DNA of 64,000 nucleotides from Rhea pennata (taxonomy: Eukaryota > Chordata > Aves > Rheiformes > Rheidae). The stretch covers positions 121,543,801 through 121,607,800 of the forward strand of contig NC_084663.1 in the NCBI RefSeq assembly GCF_028389875.1, in the 5' to 3' direction. Shown piece after piece: positions 14,001 through 24,879 of this stretch. Made by a program: the position numbers and the translations under genes. The notes under the pieces were generated by a model that searched no databases, was not told the DNA's origin, and was given only the letters and a program-made list of their open reading frames with translations. How positions within the stretch are numbered: position 1 is the first letter of the stretch; each line of letters begins with the position of its first letter.

Positions 14001-17000
14001 AGTTCTCCGTATCTTTCAGTGCTAGAGTCAGAATCAGGATCGTTCATCACGTTGATCAGGGTCACAGTTCACCAATAATTGAACTCGGTGAGGAAGAGCA
14101 AGAACAAACATTGATGGAAATGATGTGTCAGCACTGACACAGTTGAATTTCTTGACTCTCTCTCTCAAAAAAAATTATGGTTTTGGGTATAGAAAACCAG
14201 CTAGGAGCAGGGAAGTATTTGCTGAGATGGAGGAGGTAACAAGGAGAAGGGAGAGTTCAGAAGGAAGCTTTATGCTGAAAGTCTTCTTCATTATCTGGGA
14301 GATCTTCTACATGATGATAAATTTCACACTGGATAATGAGGATGGTACCTTCTAGCTCTATAATCAGTTCATTGGTTTCCTTTTTATTCAGTAGAAATAC
14401 TGGGTTTTGTCATTTTGCCAATGGTAAAAGAGAATAGATATAAAGTGAATATTTGTCTTAAAATGAGTCCCACAAAGCAGAATTCTTGTGATTTCCTGTC
14501 CTCTTGCAATATAAAGCTTGCAAAAGAGATGTTATTTTTTTAGGACAGATGATGTCCCAGATCAGTATTGTGACTTTAAAATTTCATCTCTTTAAAATAA
14601 TAGCGGTCACTGTTTGGGGTTTTTTTTTGTTTGTTTGTTTGCTTGTTTTTCATCAGTGAGGCACTATGTCTGTACTGGTAAACTAATCCAGTAGGTACCT
14701 GAGTTCAGATATTCCCTTGTGATCCTCCAAACTGTGTAGTTTATCAGCTAGCTTCCTGGCACTGTCTTGGCTGATGATAGCTCCCCTTCACCCACACAGT
14801 TTGTAGATGAGGTTAAGGGGACAGCAGACTGTTCCTTGTGGCCAGTTTGGATGTTTAGGGTGGTGGGAAGAGAATTTAAATCTTTGGACAAATGTCTTGT
14901 TTTGTCACTTGCCATAATGGCCAGAGAATGGGCTTCAATCTGTGCTATTACCAGTAAAGGAGTAACTTTCAGGTTGAATTCTCAGAATCAGCCACTTCAG
15001 AATTCAATATTAAGCCCGTATAATGAAACGTAGCATGGTATTCAGCTACTGCCTCCTTCATACTGCAGCAAAATGTTCCACCTTATTTCAGGAAAATACC
15101 ACAGAGCGGATCTGAACTTTCCTTCCAACCTACCAAAACGGAGAGATGTGAAGCATTTTGAGCATGATCCTCCTTTATCCTGCTGTGGTATTTTCCAGTC
15201 AAGACTCACAGGTAAGCTGGGTAACATCCCACTGCAAATTTAGGGATTTGGGAAACAAGCTTTCATCGTGTCCAAAAATTCATGCTGGCCTTGCAGTAGA
15301 AATACTTCTGAGCAGTGTTCTTCATAATAACATGTCTCTAGGGGCAACTTCTAAAACATATTTTTATATAGTAAAATAGAGAACTATACTGGATGCTCTT
15401 CTTGGACAGACAGCCTGCCAGTTCCTGGCAAAGACAGCTGAAAGAAAGAAGCTGTAAAACTACACAAGCCTTCCTGCATGTCTGTGAAGGACTAATGTCT
15501 TATGTAGCTGTCATTAACTGGGTAGAGTGGGAAGTGAAGGGTCTGGCCTGAGGAAGCAGCTTCACAGTCAGCAGACAAGTAGCTGATATCTGGGTGATAT
15601 GGTTGCTTTTACAGAATTCACTTCTAAGACGGATTTTTTCTGCACCTTGAGCATACAAGCCTGACTGTGACAAAAATTTGGTGCAAATGCTTGCCTCTCT
15701 CTGATGATTTAGAAATACGGAGACAGCCAAATACCTAAGTGCTATTTGCAGATTTGGGATTACTTTTCCATAATTATCCTTCCAGCACTCACTTTAAACT
15801 TGCTGTTGTCACCAGAATGAGCTTTCCAGTGAGCTCAATCAGTCAACAGGGCGTAAAAATGAATAGAAAGGGGGCTGTCAATATACCCTATGCTGACAGA
15901 ACTAAAACGCTCCAAGTTTTTTTTTTTTTCCAGAAAATGTTTTGCAGTAGTTTTTCATCTCTAATGATCTGTAAAACAGCAACTCACATTGCTGTTCCTT
16001 TCCAGGGGAAGCTCTGCTGGACCAGGAGGTGGCAGTCAGCTACGTGTACTCATCACCTGCACTTCGCTGCATACAGACAGCTCAACACATACTGGAAGGT
16101 AAGGCAGCAAAACTGATCAGGGTTTTTGCCATGGTGAAAAAAGCTCTGTCAAATTTCTGTGAAGTCCCTGAGATGTGCAATTCAGACAATGTACAACTCT
16201 GTGGTGGTTTATTGTTAAATTCAAGCAAGGAAGACAAGGCTATTTTGTCTAGTTGGTAATGTAGTCAATAATAAAACTGTTGCCATATGTAAGATCTTAA
16301 GAGGATGATCCTATTAAGTCTAATCCTCTCTAGTTATAATGGAATCTAATATGATATGAAACGGAGGCCTTTCCTGTGATGTAGAATTCAGCATTAGCAG
16401 CTTCGGCTCAAATCACTACTGCTACCTCTTCTAGAAGATATTTAGAGCCAAAAACCAAGTGTTTCCAGTACTCTGAGGGAATACATTTGAATCACGGAAG
16501 ACGGTCTTCTTCTGAAAGAGTTTATCATTGGAAACCCAACGAGTTTAATTTCGTTGTATATCAGAACCTCTCTCCTCTCTTCCCTCCTGCCTTTTCCTCT
16601 CCCTCTCCCTCTCCCCCTTTTTCTTCTCTGTGACAGGTTAATCAAAGCTTCTCAGTTTGTTATCCTGTCTATGTTAAAATCAGAAAGAAAATGCACTTCT
16701 TCCGGGAATCTGTGTAATTCAGTAACCTCTCTTGAGAAAAATGAACAGAAGAATGTGTCTTTTTACAACAGAATTCCATTTCTAATGATTTTCTGATGAT
16801 CTTTTGCCCCATTGAGGACCATTGAACACAGCACTGTGTAAAACAGTGAAAATGTTTTCTCTTTGATGTTTATTCAGATTGCAGCATTACTGAAGACTTT
16901 TCTTCGAATCTCTTCTGTATCTTTCAGATCATCACAACGGAACCCCAGAAATAATAATAATGTAAGAATTTTTAGTGCCATAACATTAGTCAGGCAGGAT

Positions 17001-20000
17001 ATAATGCTGGTTTCATTTAATCAACATGATCCCCTTTTGTTTGGCAATAGTATTTCAATTTGTTAATGAAAATATTGCATCAAACAAGCTGCCATATACA
17101 GTCTGAATGCAGCACTTTGAGTGCATCTTCCTAAGAAACATTTCTTATTTTTTTTCAGGGCTTAAATTAGATCAAAACGTCAAAATAAGGGTGGAACCAG
17201 GACTCTTTGAATGGACAAAGTGGGAAGCAAGCAGACTAATTCCTAACTTTATGACTGTGGCAGAGCTGACAGAGGCCTCTTACAAAATAGATACAAGTTA
17301 CAGGTAATTGCTGCCTATCAAGCTGTAAAAATGTTTTCTTTCTGAGATTTCTATTATTCTTTTCCCAGCTTTCATATGTCATAAACCATTATTACCATTG
17401 CGAAAATGTGTGATTCTAATGAAATTGAAGTCTACGTGATCCTTTGAAAGAATAAGACTTTCTGTCAGCTACTTTGTGACAGGAATCAATTGTGTTCGCT
17501 GTTCTGACAAACCATTTTTTGTATGAACACACGCACACGTTTGCAAATGTGCATACACAGAACAAGTGCTCACACCTGCACCCACACAAACATTTGATAT
17601 TTGTACGGGGCGTCAGCCCTGCTTCAGAGTTGTCTGCAGATTTGCGGGCTCAGGCCCCCGGTTTGGTGTGCACGAGTACAGCTGTGTCGTAGGTGTTAGT
17701 GTCAAGCGTCAGGATTCTTGTTTTAACCTTTGCTCATACGAAGCATGTTTTAGAAACATGGAGAACCCGTCGAGGTAAATAACATGCTGGTTTTCAGCAA
17801 TGAAGGGGTGTGACTTTCGAAAAAGAAAGTAAAGCCCTTGTTTCGGATATGGCCCTTTGCCCACAGGGCAGCAGGAAGAGAAGGTTTCAGGGTCTGCCCT
17901 GGGGGAGCTCCCTCCACCCAGGGAGCGAGCCTGGGGCTCGGAGGTGTGCAGCCCTGGACACGTCAGGCCAGCACAGCTGCACACCGTGAAACATCACTCG
18001 TTCGTGTCCCTGAGGCCTCGGAAGCGACAGCTACAGGGGAAAGTGGGGGCCGGTCCCATGCATCCCGGAGCAGGGCCAGGGGAAGCAAGTGTTAGGCTAG
18101 GGGAGAGAGATGACCCCAAGGCAAGTCAGCTGTCATTCAGACTTCGGAGGCAGGCAGGATAATGGCATTTCACTATGGTTGACGTTGGTGCCAAATTCAG
18201 TGGGGGGAAGGAGTTGTTCTGTTTTGAGTTCTTCAAAGATAACTTGCCGTGCTCAGCAAAGACTTTTTGAGGCCCTTTGATGCAGCTTCTGAGCTCTCGC
18301 AAACCACGGCAGAGCAGGAAATAATAAGCCTCCAATTCAATCTAGCTCCTCATCTTGCTCACAGACCAGGCAGCTCTGTGTTTGCAGTGCGCAGCCAGAT
18401 CCAGGAAATTACTCAGCTAATAAAAATGAGTATCTCTGGGGTTTCCCACATATATAAGAAAGGGGGAAAGGAAACTTCTCATATCGTAACCTATTTCCTG
18501 CAGCCAAGCAAATGTCTTCATTTTAAATTCTATGAAGTATAAAATCCTTCATTTTCTTGGGTCATAAAATGTTCTGGTGTGTTTTACCACCAGCAGGCTG
18601 TTCCCCCCCCCCCCCTTTTTTTTTTCTATACAGATTCACTTGCCTCAAAAATTAACTGAACTTCCACACAGATAAGGGTACAAATGGAAAGTTCTGTGGG
18701 AAAGCTCTGAAGCAGTGCTAACTACAGCTTTCAGACTCCTCAAAACTCACTCAGATCACGTCAAAAACAGAATGCATGAGCCACAAACTTGCAAATATCA
18801 TGCTGTTTTCTTGCTTTCTTCCTGTCAGATGCAGAATTCAAAATCCCCTGGTTCCAGAGGATAGTTTTACTATATTCACCCGTTCAAGAGAGAGAACCTT
18901 TGATTAGGTCGAAGTCCCTGGCTGTTTCCCCTCAGCAGGGGACTTGGGCAAAGGTTGCCTGTTTCTAGTGCCACTAGGAGCCAACGCAAGTGAGTGGTAC
19001 TGAAGCATCAGCTGCCCAGGTGTTGTGTGGCTGAGAAGAAATCATTTTGAGATTCACCTCACTGGCTGCAGCCACCTCCAAGATGAGTGCCTAGGCTAAT
19101 ATAGTTATCTAGCAGCCTTCTCATCACTGGAGAGACAGAGACATCTCCAGAGAGTGATTTTCTATCTTGGACAGTCTATGTCAGACACTTCAGAAAGCAT
19201 GACTTGCACTCTGCAGGAGTTTATATGTTTATTTTAGGTGACCTAAATGGACACTTAAATTGTAGGCTGCTAAGGTTGCTGAGATTAACCTTGCCTCTCT
19301 CTCTCCTCCTGGTATGGGAGGGGATACTCCCTTTCCTGAAGCAGGATAAACTCTGCCTTTGCCATTCCTGCTCTTAAAGAGTGCCAACTGCAGGCACTCA
19401 GAGATCTGCCTTTGGGACCAGTCCCCCTGTTGCACCATCCTTACTTGAGAATGGTGTCTAACCTAGAGCTTTCTTCCTTCAATGTAAGCTGTTTATTTCT
19501 TTCCTCTTCACCCTGTACATGGAGAACAAATGAACAAATCCCTCCTTTCCTTTTCAAAACTGCCCTTTGCAGTTTATTATCATGTCCTTTTTCAGTCTTT
19601 TTCTCCAAGCTGAATTCTTTTAATCTTTCTTTGTAGCCTGTGCTTTCTGGACCTCTGTTCACTGCTCTCCTCTGGATTATCTCTAGTTGGCCCTCATCTC
19701 TCTTGAACTGTAGCACTTTTAACTGGACATAGCACTCTCACTGAGACCTTAACTTGGGCTGAACACTTAAGTTGTTATTTAGCTTGGAAGCCACTTGGGC
19801 CAGCACCTGCTTCCACATGCACCCAATAGATATAGGAGCTAAGGTATAGATGTCTGCTCTTTGTTGGAGGTGCTCAGTTCAGTTGCAGGACAAGCAGTTA
19901 ATAACAGGGTTAATATTGACTTAGGTGCTAAAGGCCAATACATTAAGAAGTTGTATCTCTGCCAAAAGGCTGACCAGTTTTGGTCCACCATTTAAGACTT

Positions 20001-23000
20001 CTCTGGTTTAGCTGGAATTAATATTAACCATAGTTAATAATCTAGAATGAGCCTGTCACACAGTTTTACCACCTATTTTCTACTTCTGCGGCTTGTACTG
20101 ACAAAACATACTGAGGGCTCACCTGTAAAATACATTATAATACCATACCTTATGACAATATATTAATCTAATCTCACTACTGCCCATTCATGGGATAAGG
20201 AGGCAATCAAACTGGGGGAGGAGGGGAGGTTTGCTTATAGAAGGAGATCAAAACCTTGTTGATCTCACAGCACATGACTAACTACATTTGCTAGCTGTAA
20301 CTGAGAGCACCTCTGGTTCCCAGGTGAGATATATTAAGAGGATGAAATGGAAAATAGGAAGTGAGTTTGAGGACATTGAATTCTGTCACCAAGAATGCCA
20401 TGGCATGGACCTGCATGGACACCTTAAGAACAGAGATAACTAACTGACGCAGGCACTGTAGCCTGGAGGGCAGGACATGGACCAGGCCTAACTAGAGCGT
20501 CAGCTAAGTAGGCAAATTTCACAGGCAGGGGTCTGCTGAGAGGCAGCAGATGACTGTGATCCTGCTGTCTCTTTTGCCTGTCCCGCAGCCCCGAGAAGGC
20601 TGGTGACCAGCAGTTGTGGCCAAGGCAGGGCCTCTGGCCTTGAGGAATTTGGCCTTCCTAGCAACAGCTAGCACTACCCCACCATTGACCCCCAGCCACA
20701 GCACGTTCAGAGCACTGCAGGCTCTTCCCTCTGCTCTCTGCGAGGTCGTGGAGCCTGCTCAGGGAAGCCCCCAGCCCTCCTTTGTAAGAGTTGACACAAC
20801 CTGGTTTTGTGAAGGTTATTGAGGAGCTTTGAAACAGGTCTCAGCAGGGTACATGGTGTTTATGAAGCCAGTCCATTCAGTGGAGCTGCCCTCTTTTACA
20901 GCAGTTTGAAGATCTGGGCTCTTACATTTTTTGAAAAATATTTATTCAATGTCTGCAGAACTCCTCTACACAGAAGAAAGAGGAAACTTTAATCTTAATA
21001 GAAATGTTCAGATATATAGGAGTGGTGCATTATGATGAATGTCTTTGGAAACATACACTTTTATGTCTCTAGGAAGTAAAGTCTTTACCATGCATTTGTT
21101 CAACTAAACCACATATGCCCTTTTTGTTGTTGATTTTGGTTTGTTTCATTTGTTAAGGAGACTAACACTGAGGGAAAATATCTTGAAATCTTTCACATCA
21201 ACAGTGTCTTATCTAGGGTATGAACTCATTAAGATTGCTAGAATCAAGATTGCTAAAGCTGGACCACTCTGTAAGTTTGCACCCAGGCAGGCACACCCCA
21301 ATCTGCACATCTGGGCAACAGTACTTCCCAACTGAACTGTGCAAAGCACAAGCTTTTCTCAGGAAAAAAAAAAAATCCTATTTTAAATAATCTCTACTAT
21401 AAACTCAAGTTTTATTCAAGCATGGTTTTCCCTGCCTTTAGTGCTAGCCAGATTTATGGCTGTAAGATTTAGCCAGAAGATTTAGTGGAAATTACTGTGG
21501 AGGAAGCTAATGTCCCATACGAGCTACAGTATCAGTATGCCAGCCATTTCAATGGATAGGCTGATATCCTGTCAACTAAGTGCCTTTTCTCTGGCCTACT
21601 CATTCAACAGTGCTCTCAATGTCCCTATATTCATCTAGATAAATGCTTTCTTGTGATTTTGTTGTCAGGGATAACTTCTCACTCTCTTCTCTGGTGCCAT
21701 CAGAAACTTATGAAGAATATGTAAGCAGAAGCTCCACAGTTATGAAACAGATTGTCACTGCCTGCCCCAGCAAAGGTAAATGTTTCAGATCTTTGTACAT
21801 CCCATCACACACATACAGCAACAGGTTCAAAAACTGGCAGACATTTGCTATTAGAAGAACATTTATCATGGGTTGTTGGTATCACCCAGCACTTAAGGCA
21901 GACACTTACTCCTTAGCCTCAAAATGTATGTGAGATTATGTACATATATATATACATAAATGTAGGATAGAAATGAAAAAGTAAAGTTAAACAGATGACA
22001 GTAGAATACTTCTTTGCAAAAGTATAATCTTTACTTGGTCTTTCTATGTCAGGATATAGTTCAACATATGATAATGCACTTTTCTGGAAAAATACTTTTT
22101 CTCTTTCCCTAGAAAATGCTTTTTCTTACTAGCTGGCATGCACGCAACACAATAGACTTTTTCTGACCAGTACAATACACTCTGCCACATTATCAAAGAT
22201 GTCTACAAAGAACAGGCCCAAACAGCCTCACACTTATCAGCATAGTCATCAGACAATGCTACATCTCCTTTACATCTCCTTTCCTGCTTATTTTGATATA
22301 TCAGGTGTCATCCTCATTGTGGGCCATGGCTCCTCCTTGGCATCTTTCACTCGACCTCTGGTAGGGCTCCCAGCCAGAGAAAGCAGCGACTTTGCCCAGG
22401 TGGTCCGAAAGGTAAGAAATGTTTTTCAGCAGGGAGTTTTCTCTTTGTATTATTATATTTTTAATAAGGAGTTTGCTTATGCCATGAGGCATACATGTAA
22501 CTGCATGCTAATACCAATGACATTAGTACCCGCATTACAAACGGACTCTCACGTAGTTTTAGCAGAGCATTGATGGCACCAAGAGATGCATTTTCTCCTG
22601 GTGAACTGTATTGTGTCTAGAGACCAAGTCTTTGGAGAAAAGTTTCATGCAACTTGCACAGAAAGTCAGTTCAAGGTAATGCTCTAGGTGACCCTGCTGA
22701 GCAGAGGGATTGGACTAGATGATCTCCAGAGGTCCCTTCCAACCTTACTGATTCTATGATTCTATGAATAGTAATGCAACAAGGGCATTTGAAAACCTCT
22801 CCATCTGGAGCTGGCCTCCTTACTAGGGAAATAGGGCTAAGAGTCTCCCCTCTCCTCCCAGTGGCGTCGTGAGTCTAAAATTAGCTACATTCAGTGAGTC
22901 ACTTTTTGAGAAGTTGTTTTTTGGGGTCATTGTACATACACACCTTATTTGTTTGGTTTCAGAATGAAATGGAAATGGGTTTTGTTGCCAGCTTTTCAAT

Positions 23001-23573
23001 TCAGGTTTGCCCTTGAGACTTGTTGGCCTTTTTTTTTTTTTTGTTTGTTTGTTTGATTTGTATGTTATCACCAGTAGCAGATTTCTTCATCCCAGTTTTC
23101 CTTTTGTCAAGAGCCACTGTAATACCAGCTGCCCTGGTATTCCCAAGGGGAAAGTTTAGTCTTTAACTGTATTTTTACTACCACTGTGATGGATAAGAAG
23201 TGAATACAGCTTGATCATCAAATCAAAGTATGAATTTGGGATGATGGCACAAGCTCAGCTAGTGTCCAACAAGCCTCCTTTCTTTTTTCAGTTCATTTCA
23301 GAAGTGGTAAAATATCCTGGTGTTTATTCCTAGAATGTTCTCAGAATCTGCTCTCTTCTCTTTTGCAACAAAGCTCTATCTGCCATGTCAAAGTAAAGGC
23401 TGCTAGTAATTCCTGCTTGTGTCCTTCTTTCCTAGATCCCTTGTCTGGGCATGTGCTTTTGTGAAGAGCTTAAGGAGGAGAACAAATGGCAGATGGTTAA
23501 TCCACCAGTGAAGACGTTAACTCATGGAGCAAATGCAGCATTTAACTGGAGAAACAGCATCCTAGATGATTAG
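1994..23573 (+). CDS. UBASH3A: UBASH3A (TULA/STS-2), 13 coding exons, start exon not in view
   Basis: Spliced gene encoding the ubiquitin-associated and SH3 domain-containing protein A, a mainly lymphoid cytosolic adaptor that binds ubiquitin and CBL and dampens T-cell receptor signalling (family knowledge). Exons: 1994-2047, 3613-3799, 6136-6334, 9798-9967, 10790-10998, 11920-12046, 13583-13691, 15092-15211, 16006-16098, 17159-17303, 21669-21775, 22305-22411, 23436-23573. All introns are GT-AG and all junctions keep frame, giving 1,765 bp. Domains in order: end of UBA; two-H phosphoesterase-like region with HIT and HLT motifs; SH3; linker; histidine phosphatase domain with RHGE, ALRC, EPGLFEW and GHGSS blocks. 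UBASH3A rather than UBASH3B is indicated by DDPIPQEYAL, CEDQKVE and the C-terminal LTHGANAAFNWRN. The missing first exon should hold about 37 codons, ending inside the UBA domain. No frameshift or premature stop is seen. Confidence 0.97.
2048..6135 (+). other. UBASH3A introns around exon 3613-3799
   Basis: Apart from the exon at 3613-3799, this AT-rich interval holds only simple sequence. There is a T-rich stretch near 2850-2925 and an A24 run at 3375-3398 preceded by a short CA run. No other exon or recognisable mobile element was seen. Confidence 0.6.
3613..3799 (+). CDS. UBASH3A: UBASH3A exon: end of UBA, start of two-H phosphoesterase-like region
   Basis: A 187-bp exon with acceptor atttcag and donor gtaagg. 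It encodes LHSHCNDPSLDDPIPQEYAL onward and ends FPHITLCDFFT. HIT is the first of the two H-x-T motifs of the 2H phosphoesterase fold. Splice phases are 2 at entry and 0 at exit. Confidence 0.97.
6136..6334 (+). CDS. UBASH3A: UBASH3A exon: two-H region, middle
   Basis: A 199-bp exon after ttcttccag, starting CEDQKVELLYETLKR. It continues through LHSSTSYLGFFV to EFAMAFSAEASALA. It ends with one base of a codon completed at 9798 (GAT, Asp). The sequence is clearly UBASH3A-like throughout. Confidence 0.97.
6335..9797 (+). other. UBASH3A intron, no recognisable content
   Basis: A 3.5-kb intron. The longest open frame (6987-7448, 153 codons) has no recognisable domain or homology. The stretch around 7540-8300 is moderately GC-rich with short frames on both strands. 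Nothing here can be supported as a gene. Confidence 0.6.
9798..9967 (+). CDS. UBASH3A: UBASH3A exon: two-H region, second H-x-T motif
   Basis: A 170-bp exon with acceptor attcctag and donor gtactg. It starts DCHVKPCQKQVHLTLAHKF, where HLT is the second H-x-T motif, and ends YSRDMRFVHYQ. With the HIT motif in exon 3613-3799, both halves of the 2H active-site signature are present. The exon exits in phase 0 into the SH3 exon. Confidence 0.97.
10790..10998 (+). CDS. UBASH3A: UBASH3A exon: SH3 domain
   Basis: A 209-bp exon after tttccccccag, ending before gtaaat. It encodes a complete SH3 domain: FQYKPQNIDEL, the acidic NAGDFIYVD block, EGWVIGTS with the conserved Trp, and GFLPENY. In UBASH3A this domain binds proline-rich partners such as CBL (family knowledge). 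An open frame runs upstream through the intron, but the acceptor and homology fix the exon start. Confidence 0.97.
11920..12046 (+). CDS. UBASH3A: UBASH3A exon: variable linker between SH3 and phosphatase domains
   Basis: A 127-bp exon with acceptor gctatag and donor gtaatt. It encodes REYAFVPASRFFTQTENEPN onward to NRLSVQ. It is polar and has no recognised fold; linker sequences in this family diverge quickly. Correct phase on both sides (2 in, 0 out) supports it despite weak homology. Confidence 0.88.
12047..13582 (+). other. UBASH3A intron, AT-rich
   Basis: A 1.5-kb intron with TA-rich sequence around 12160-12240. No coding potential or recognisable repeat was seen. Confidence 0.6.
13583..13691 (+). 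CDS. UBASH3A: UBASH3A exon: phosphatase domain, catalytic RHGE motif
   Basis: A 109-bp exon after ttatacag. It encodes GLLVMRHGERVDQVFGKSW and LQQCLTAD. RHG is the phosphohistidine-forming motif of the histidine phosphatase (PGM-like) superfamily. The donor is gtgagt. Confidence 0.97.
15092..15211 (+). CDS. UBASH3A: UBASH3A exon: phosphatase domain
   Basis: A 120-bp exon after tatttcag. It encodes KYHRADLNFPSNLPKRRDV and ends FEHDPPLSCCGIFQSRLT. The PPLS.CGIFQSR segment is characteristic of UBASH3 phosphatase domains. The donor is gtaagc. Confidence 0.96.
16006..16098 (+). CDS. UBASH3A: UBASH3A exon: phosphatase domain, ALRC block
   Basis: A 93-bp exon after ctttccag. It encodes GEALLDQEVAVSYVYSSPA followed by LRCIQTAQHILE. 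The Arg of SPALRC is one of the conserved phosphate-binding arginines of the fold. The donor is gtaagg. Confidence 0.96.
17159..17303 (+). CDS. UBASH3A: UBASH3A exon: phosphatase domain, EPGLFEW block
   Basis: A 145-bp exon after ttttttcag. It encodes GLKLDQNVKIRVEPGLFEW followed by TKWEASRLIPNFM and YKIDTSYR. The Glu in VEPGLFEW is the conserved acidic active-site residue of the family. The donor is gtaatt. Confidence 0.97.
17304..21668 (+). other. Largest visible UBASH3A intron, with a GC-rich patch and an old CR1
   Basis: A 4.4-kb intron. About 17830-18120 is clearly more GC-rich than its surroundings, with overlapping short frames but no recognisable protein. There is a C/T homopolymer junction at about 18601-18626. 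An antisense CR1 remnant lies near 19440-19760 (separate entry). The rest holds nothing recognisable. Confidence 0.55.
19440..19760 (-). repeat. Old CR1 LINE fragment (antisense)
   Basis: Read on the minus strand, this matches the CR1 3' ORF2 region in degraded form. It contains FKRDEGQLEIIQRRA followed by KERLKEFSLEKKTEKG, the counterpart of the [11 protein letters not shown] segment seen in the younger copy at 62504-63391. Stops and indels mark it as old. Boundaries are approximate. Confidence 0.65.
21669..21775 (+). CDS. UBASH3A: UBASH3A exon: phosphatase domain, helical segment
   Basis: A 107-bp exon after ttgtcag. It encodes DNFSLSSLVPSETYEEYVSR and VMKQIVTACPSK. It follows a 4.4-kb intron, the largest of the gene. 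Phases (2 in, 1 out) match its neighbours. Confidence 0.95.
22305..22411 (+). CDS. UBASH3A: UBASH3A exon: phosphatase domain, second catalytic His
   Basis: A 107-bp exon after atatatcag. It encodes GVILIVGHGSSLASFTRPL and LPARESSDFAQVVRK. The His of VGHGSS is the second conserved catalytic histidine. The donor is gtaaga. Confidence 0.97.
22680..22767 (+). repeat. CR1 LINE 3'-end fragment
   Basis: Only the 3' tail of a CR1 is present. It runs from ctaggtgaccctgctgagca through the diagnostic gatctccagaggtccc block and ends in repeated attctatg units. It is nearly identical to the tails of the copies ending at 29880 and 63391. It is inserted in the last UBASH3A intron, in sense orientation. Confidence 0.92.
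23436..23573 (+). CDS. UBASH3A: UBASH3A last coding exon and stop
   Basis: After tttcctag it encodes IPCLGMCFCEELKEENKWQ and ends LTHGANAAFNWRNSILDD followed by TAG. This closely matches the UBASH3A C-terminus. The 3' UTR follows. I could not fix its polyadenylation site: a canonical AATAAA on this strand first appears to me at 26006. Confidence 0.96.
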   Translation: MPCLGMCFCEELKEENKWQMVNPPVKTLTHGANAAFNWRNSILDD

Positions 23574-24879
23574 AACCTAACTCTGTCTTTGAAATTGCCA
23601 AAAATGAGAAGACAGTTTATTATTCAGTAGAGTCCAGGGATTCATCCAGAATACCTACAGTTTGTGGGAATTACTTTCTCTGAGTTGTCTAAGCATAGTA
23701 AGCACTTCTGAGCATGGTACCTGAATATTTTTTGTTTTACTTCAGTGACTGAGAAGAAGGAACTGGCATAAAAGTGAGCAATATTTCTTCAGAGAATATG
23801 GAATATAGAATGACCCGATTATAAATTCCATTGCAATTCTATTCCAGGCACTAAAGAAAACACTGTTGCATTTTCCAAGAGCAAAATATAGCCAACAAGA
23901 ATTACTTTGTTCATGCACTTAAAAATTTTCAGACAAACAGAGATATTTGGACCGGAAAAAGTCATCTAGACAATTCTCCCATCCAAAGAGGAGATCAACA
24001 CACCTAAAGTCACTTGGTTTCCTACAGACTCTTTTAGTTCTGTGAAAGTATGGGAGGAGGGGAAATATACTGATTATTTATTTACCTCTTCTACAAAGAG
24101 AATTAATTTTCTATTACAGCAGCTTCTCCACTCAGTGATTCTAAAATAGTTCAAATAGTTGCAAAGTAGACTCAATGATTTCTTTTCAAAGAAAACTGAA
24201 CTGATTGCTTTAATGTTGCTGAAACAGATACCTGCGTTGTTGTACTGGTGACAAAACCCAACGCAAGCAACTCTAACTGCTGAATGTTTCCTGAGATGGC
24301 AATTGCGAGACAACTGCTTTGGTTTGTGTTGCTCTGCGCCAAATTATATAAATGGTAACACACTCGTCAGGATGGTTCACCTGAAAGACTCTGCTCTTGG
24401 TTACTTTTTGGGTTACGGATAAGCCCCAGTATCTTTTGCACGAACAGGAACATGTCTTTCCACTGGCTTGGATTTCCTTTATAATGATCCTGTCAGATAA
24501 CTACCTGTGGGAAAGCACAAGCTTTTGTTGCGATAGGAGGGAAAAAAAAAAAACCCTGAGGTTTCTCTTTCTCTCTTAATATGACTGACAAGGTTTTCAT
24601 TTTCAGTCTTCATCTCCCTATTGCTTCTTGACGTGCCTCTGCATGCATGCATGCCTCCAACCTCAGAGCTCATCTAGCATTTGGACTTCAGGGTTGAGCA
24701 CCCTCTGAGGAGCGCCCTTATCTGTGGGCGGGGAGACTTCTTATCTCCACCTTGCATCTGAAACGGCTCATGCTGACTTTCCAGCTGTGGCAAAGTCACC
24801 TGGGCTGCTGCTTTTCTAACATTTTATTTTTAAATATTTTTGAAGTGAAAATCAAATGCCCCTGGAGCCAGCAGAGGAG
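23574..24879 (+). other. UBASH3A 3' UTR and downstream flank
   Basis: AT-rich sequence after the UBASH3A stop codon. The extent of the 3' UTR cannot be fixed. Variant TATAAA hexamers occur near 23820 and 24347, but I see no canonical AATAAA here on the plus strand. No gene was recognised. Confidence 0.45.
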
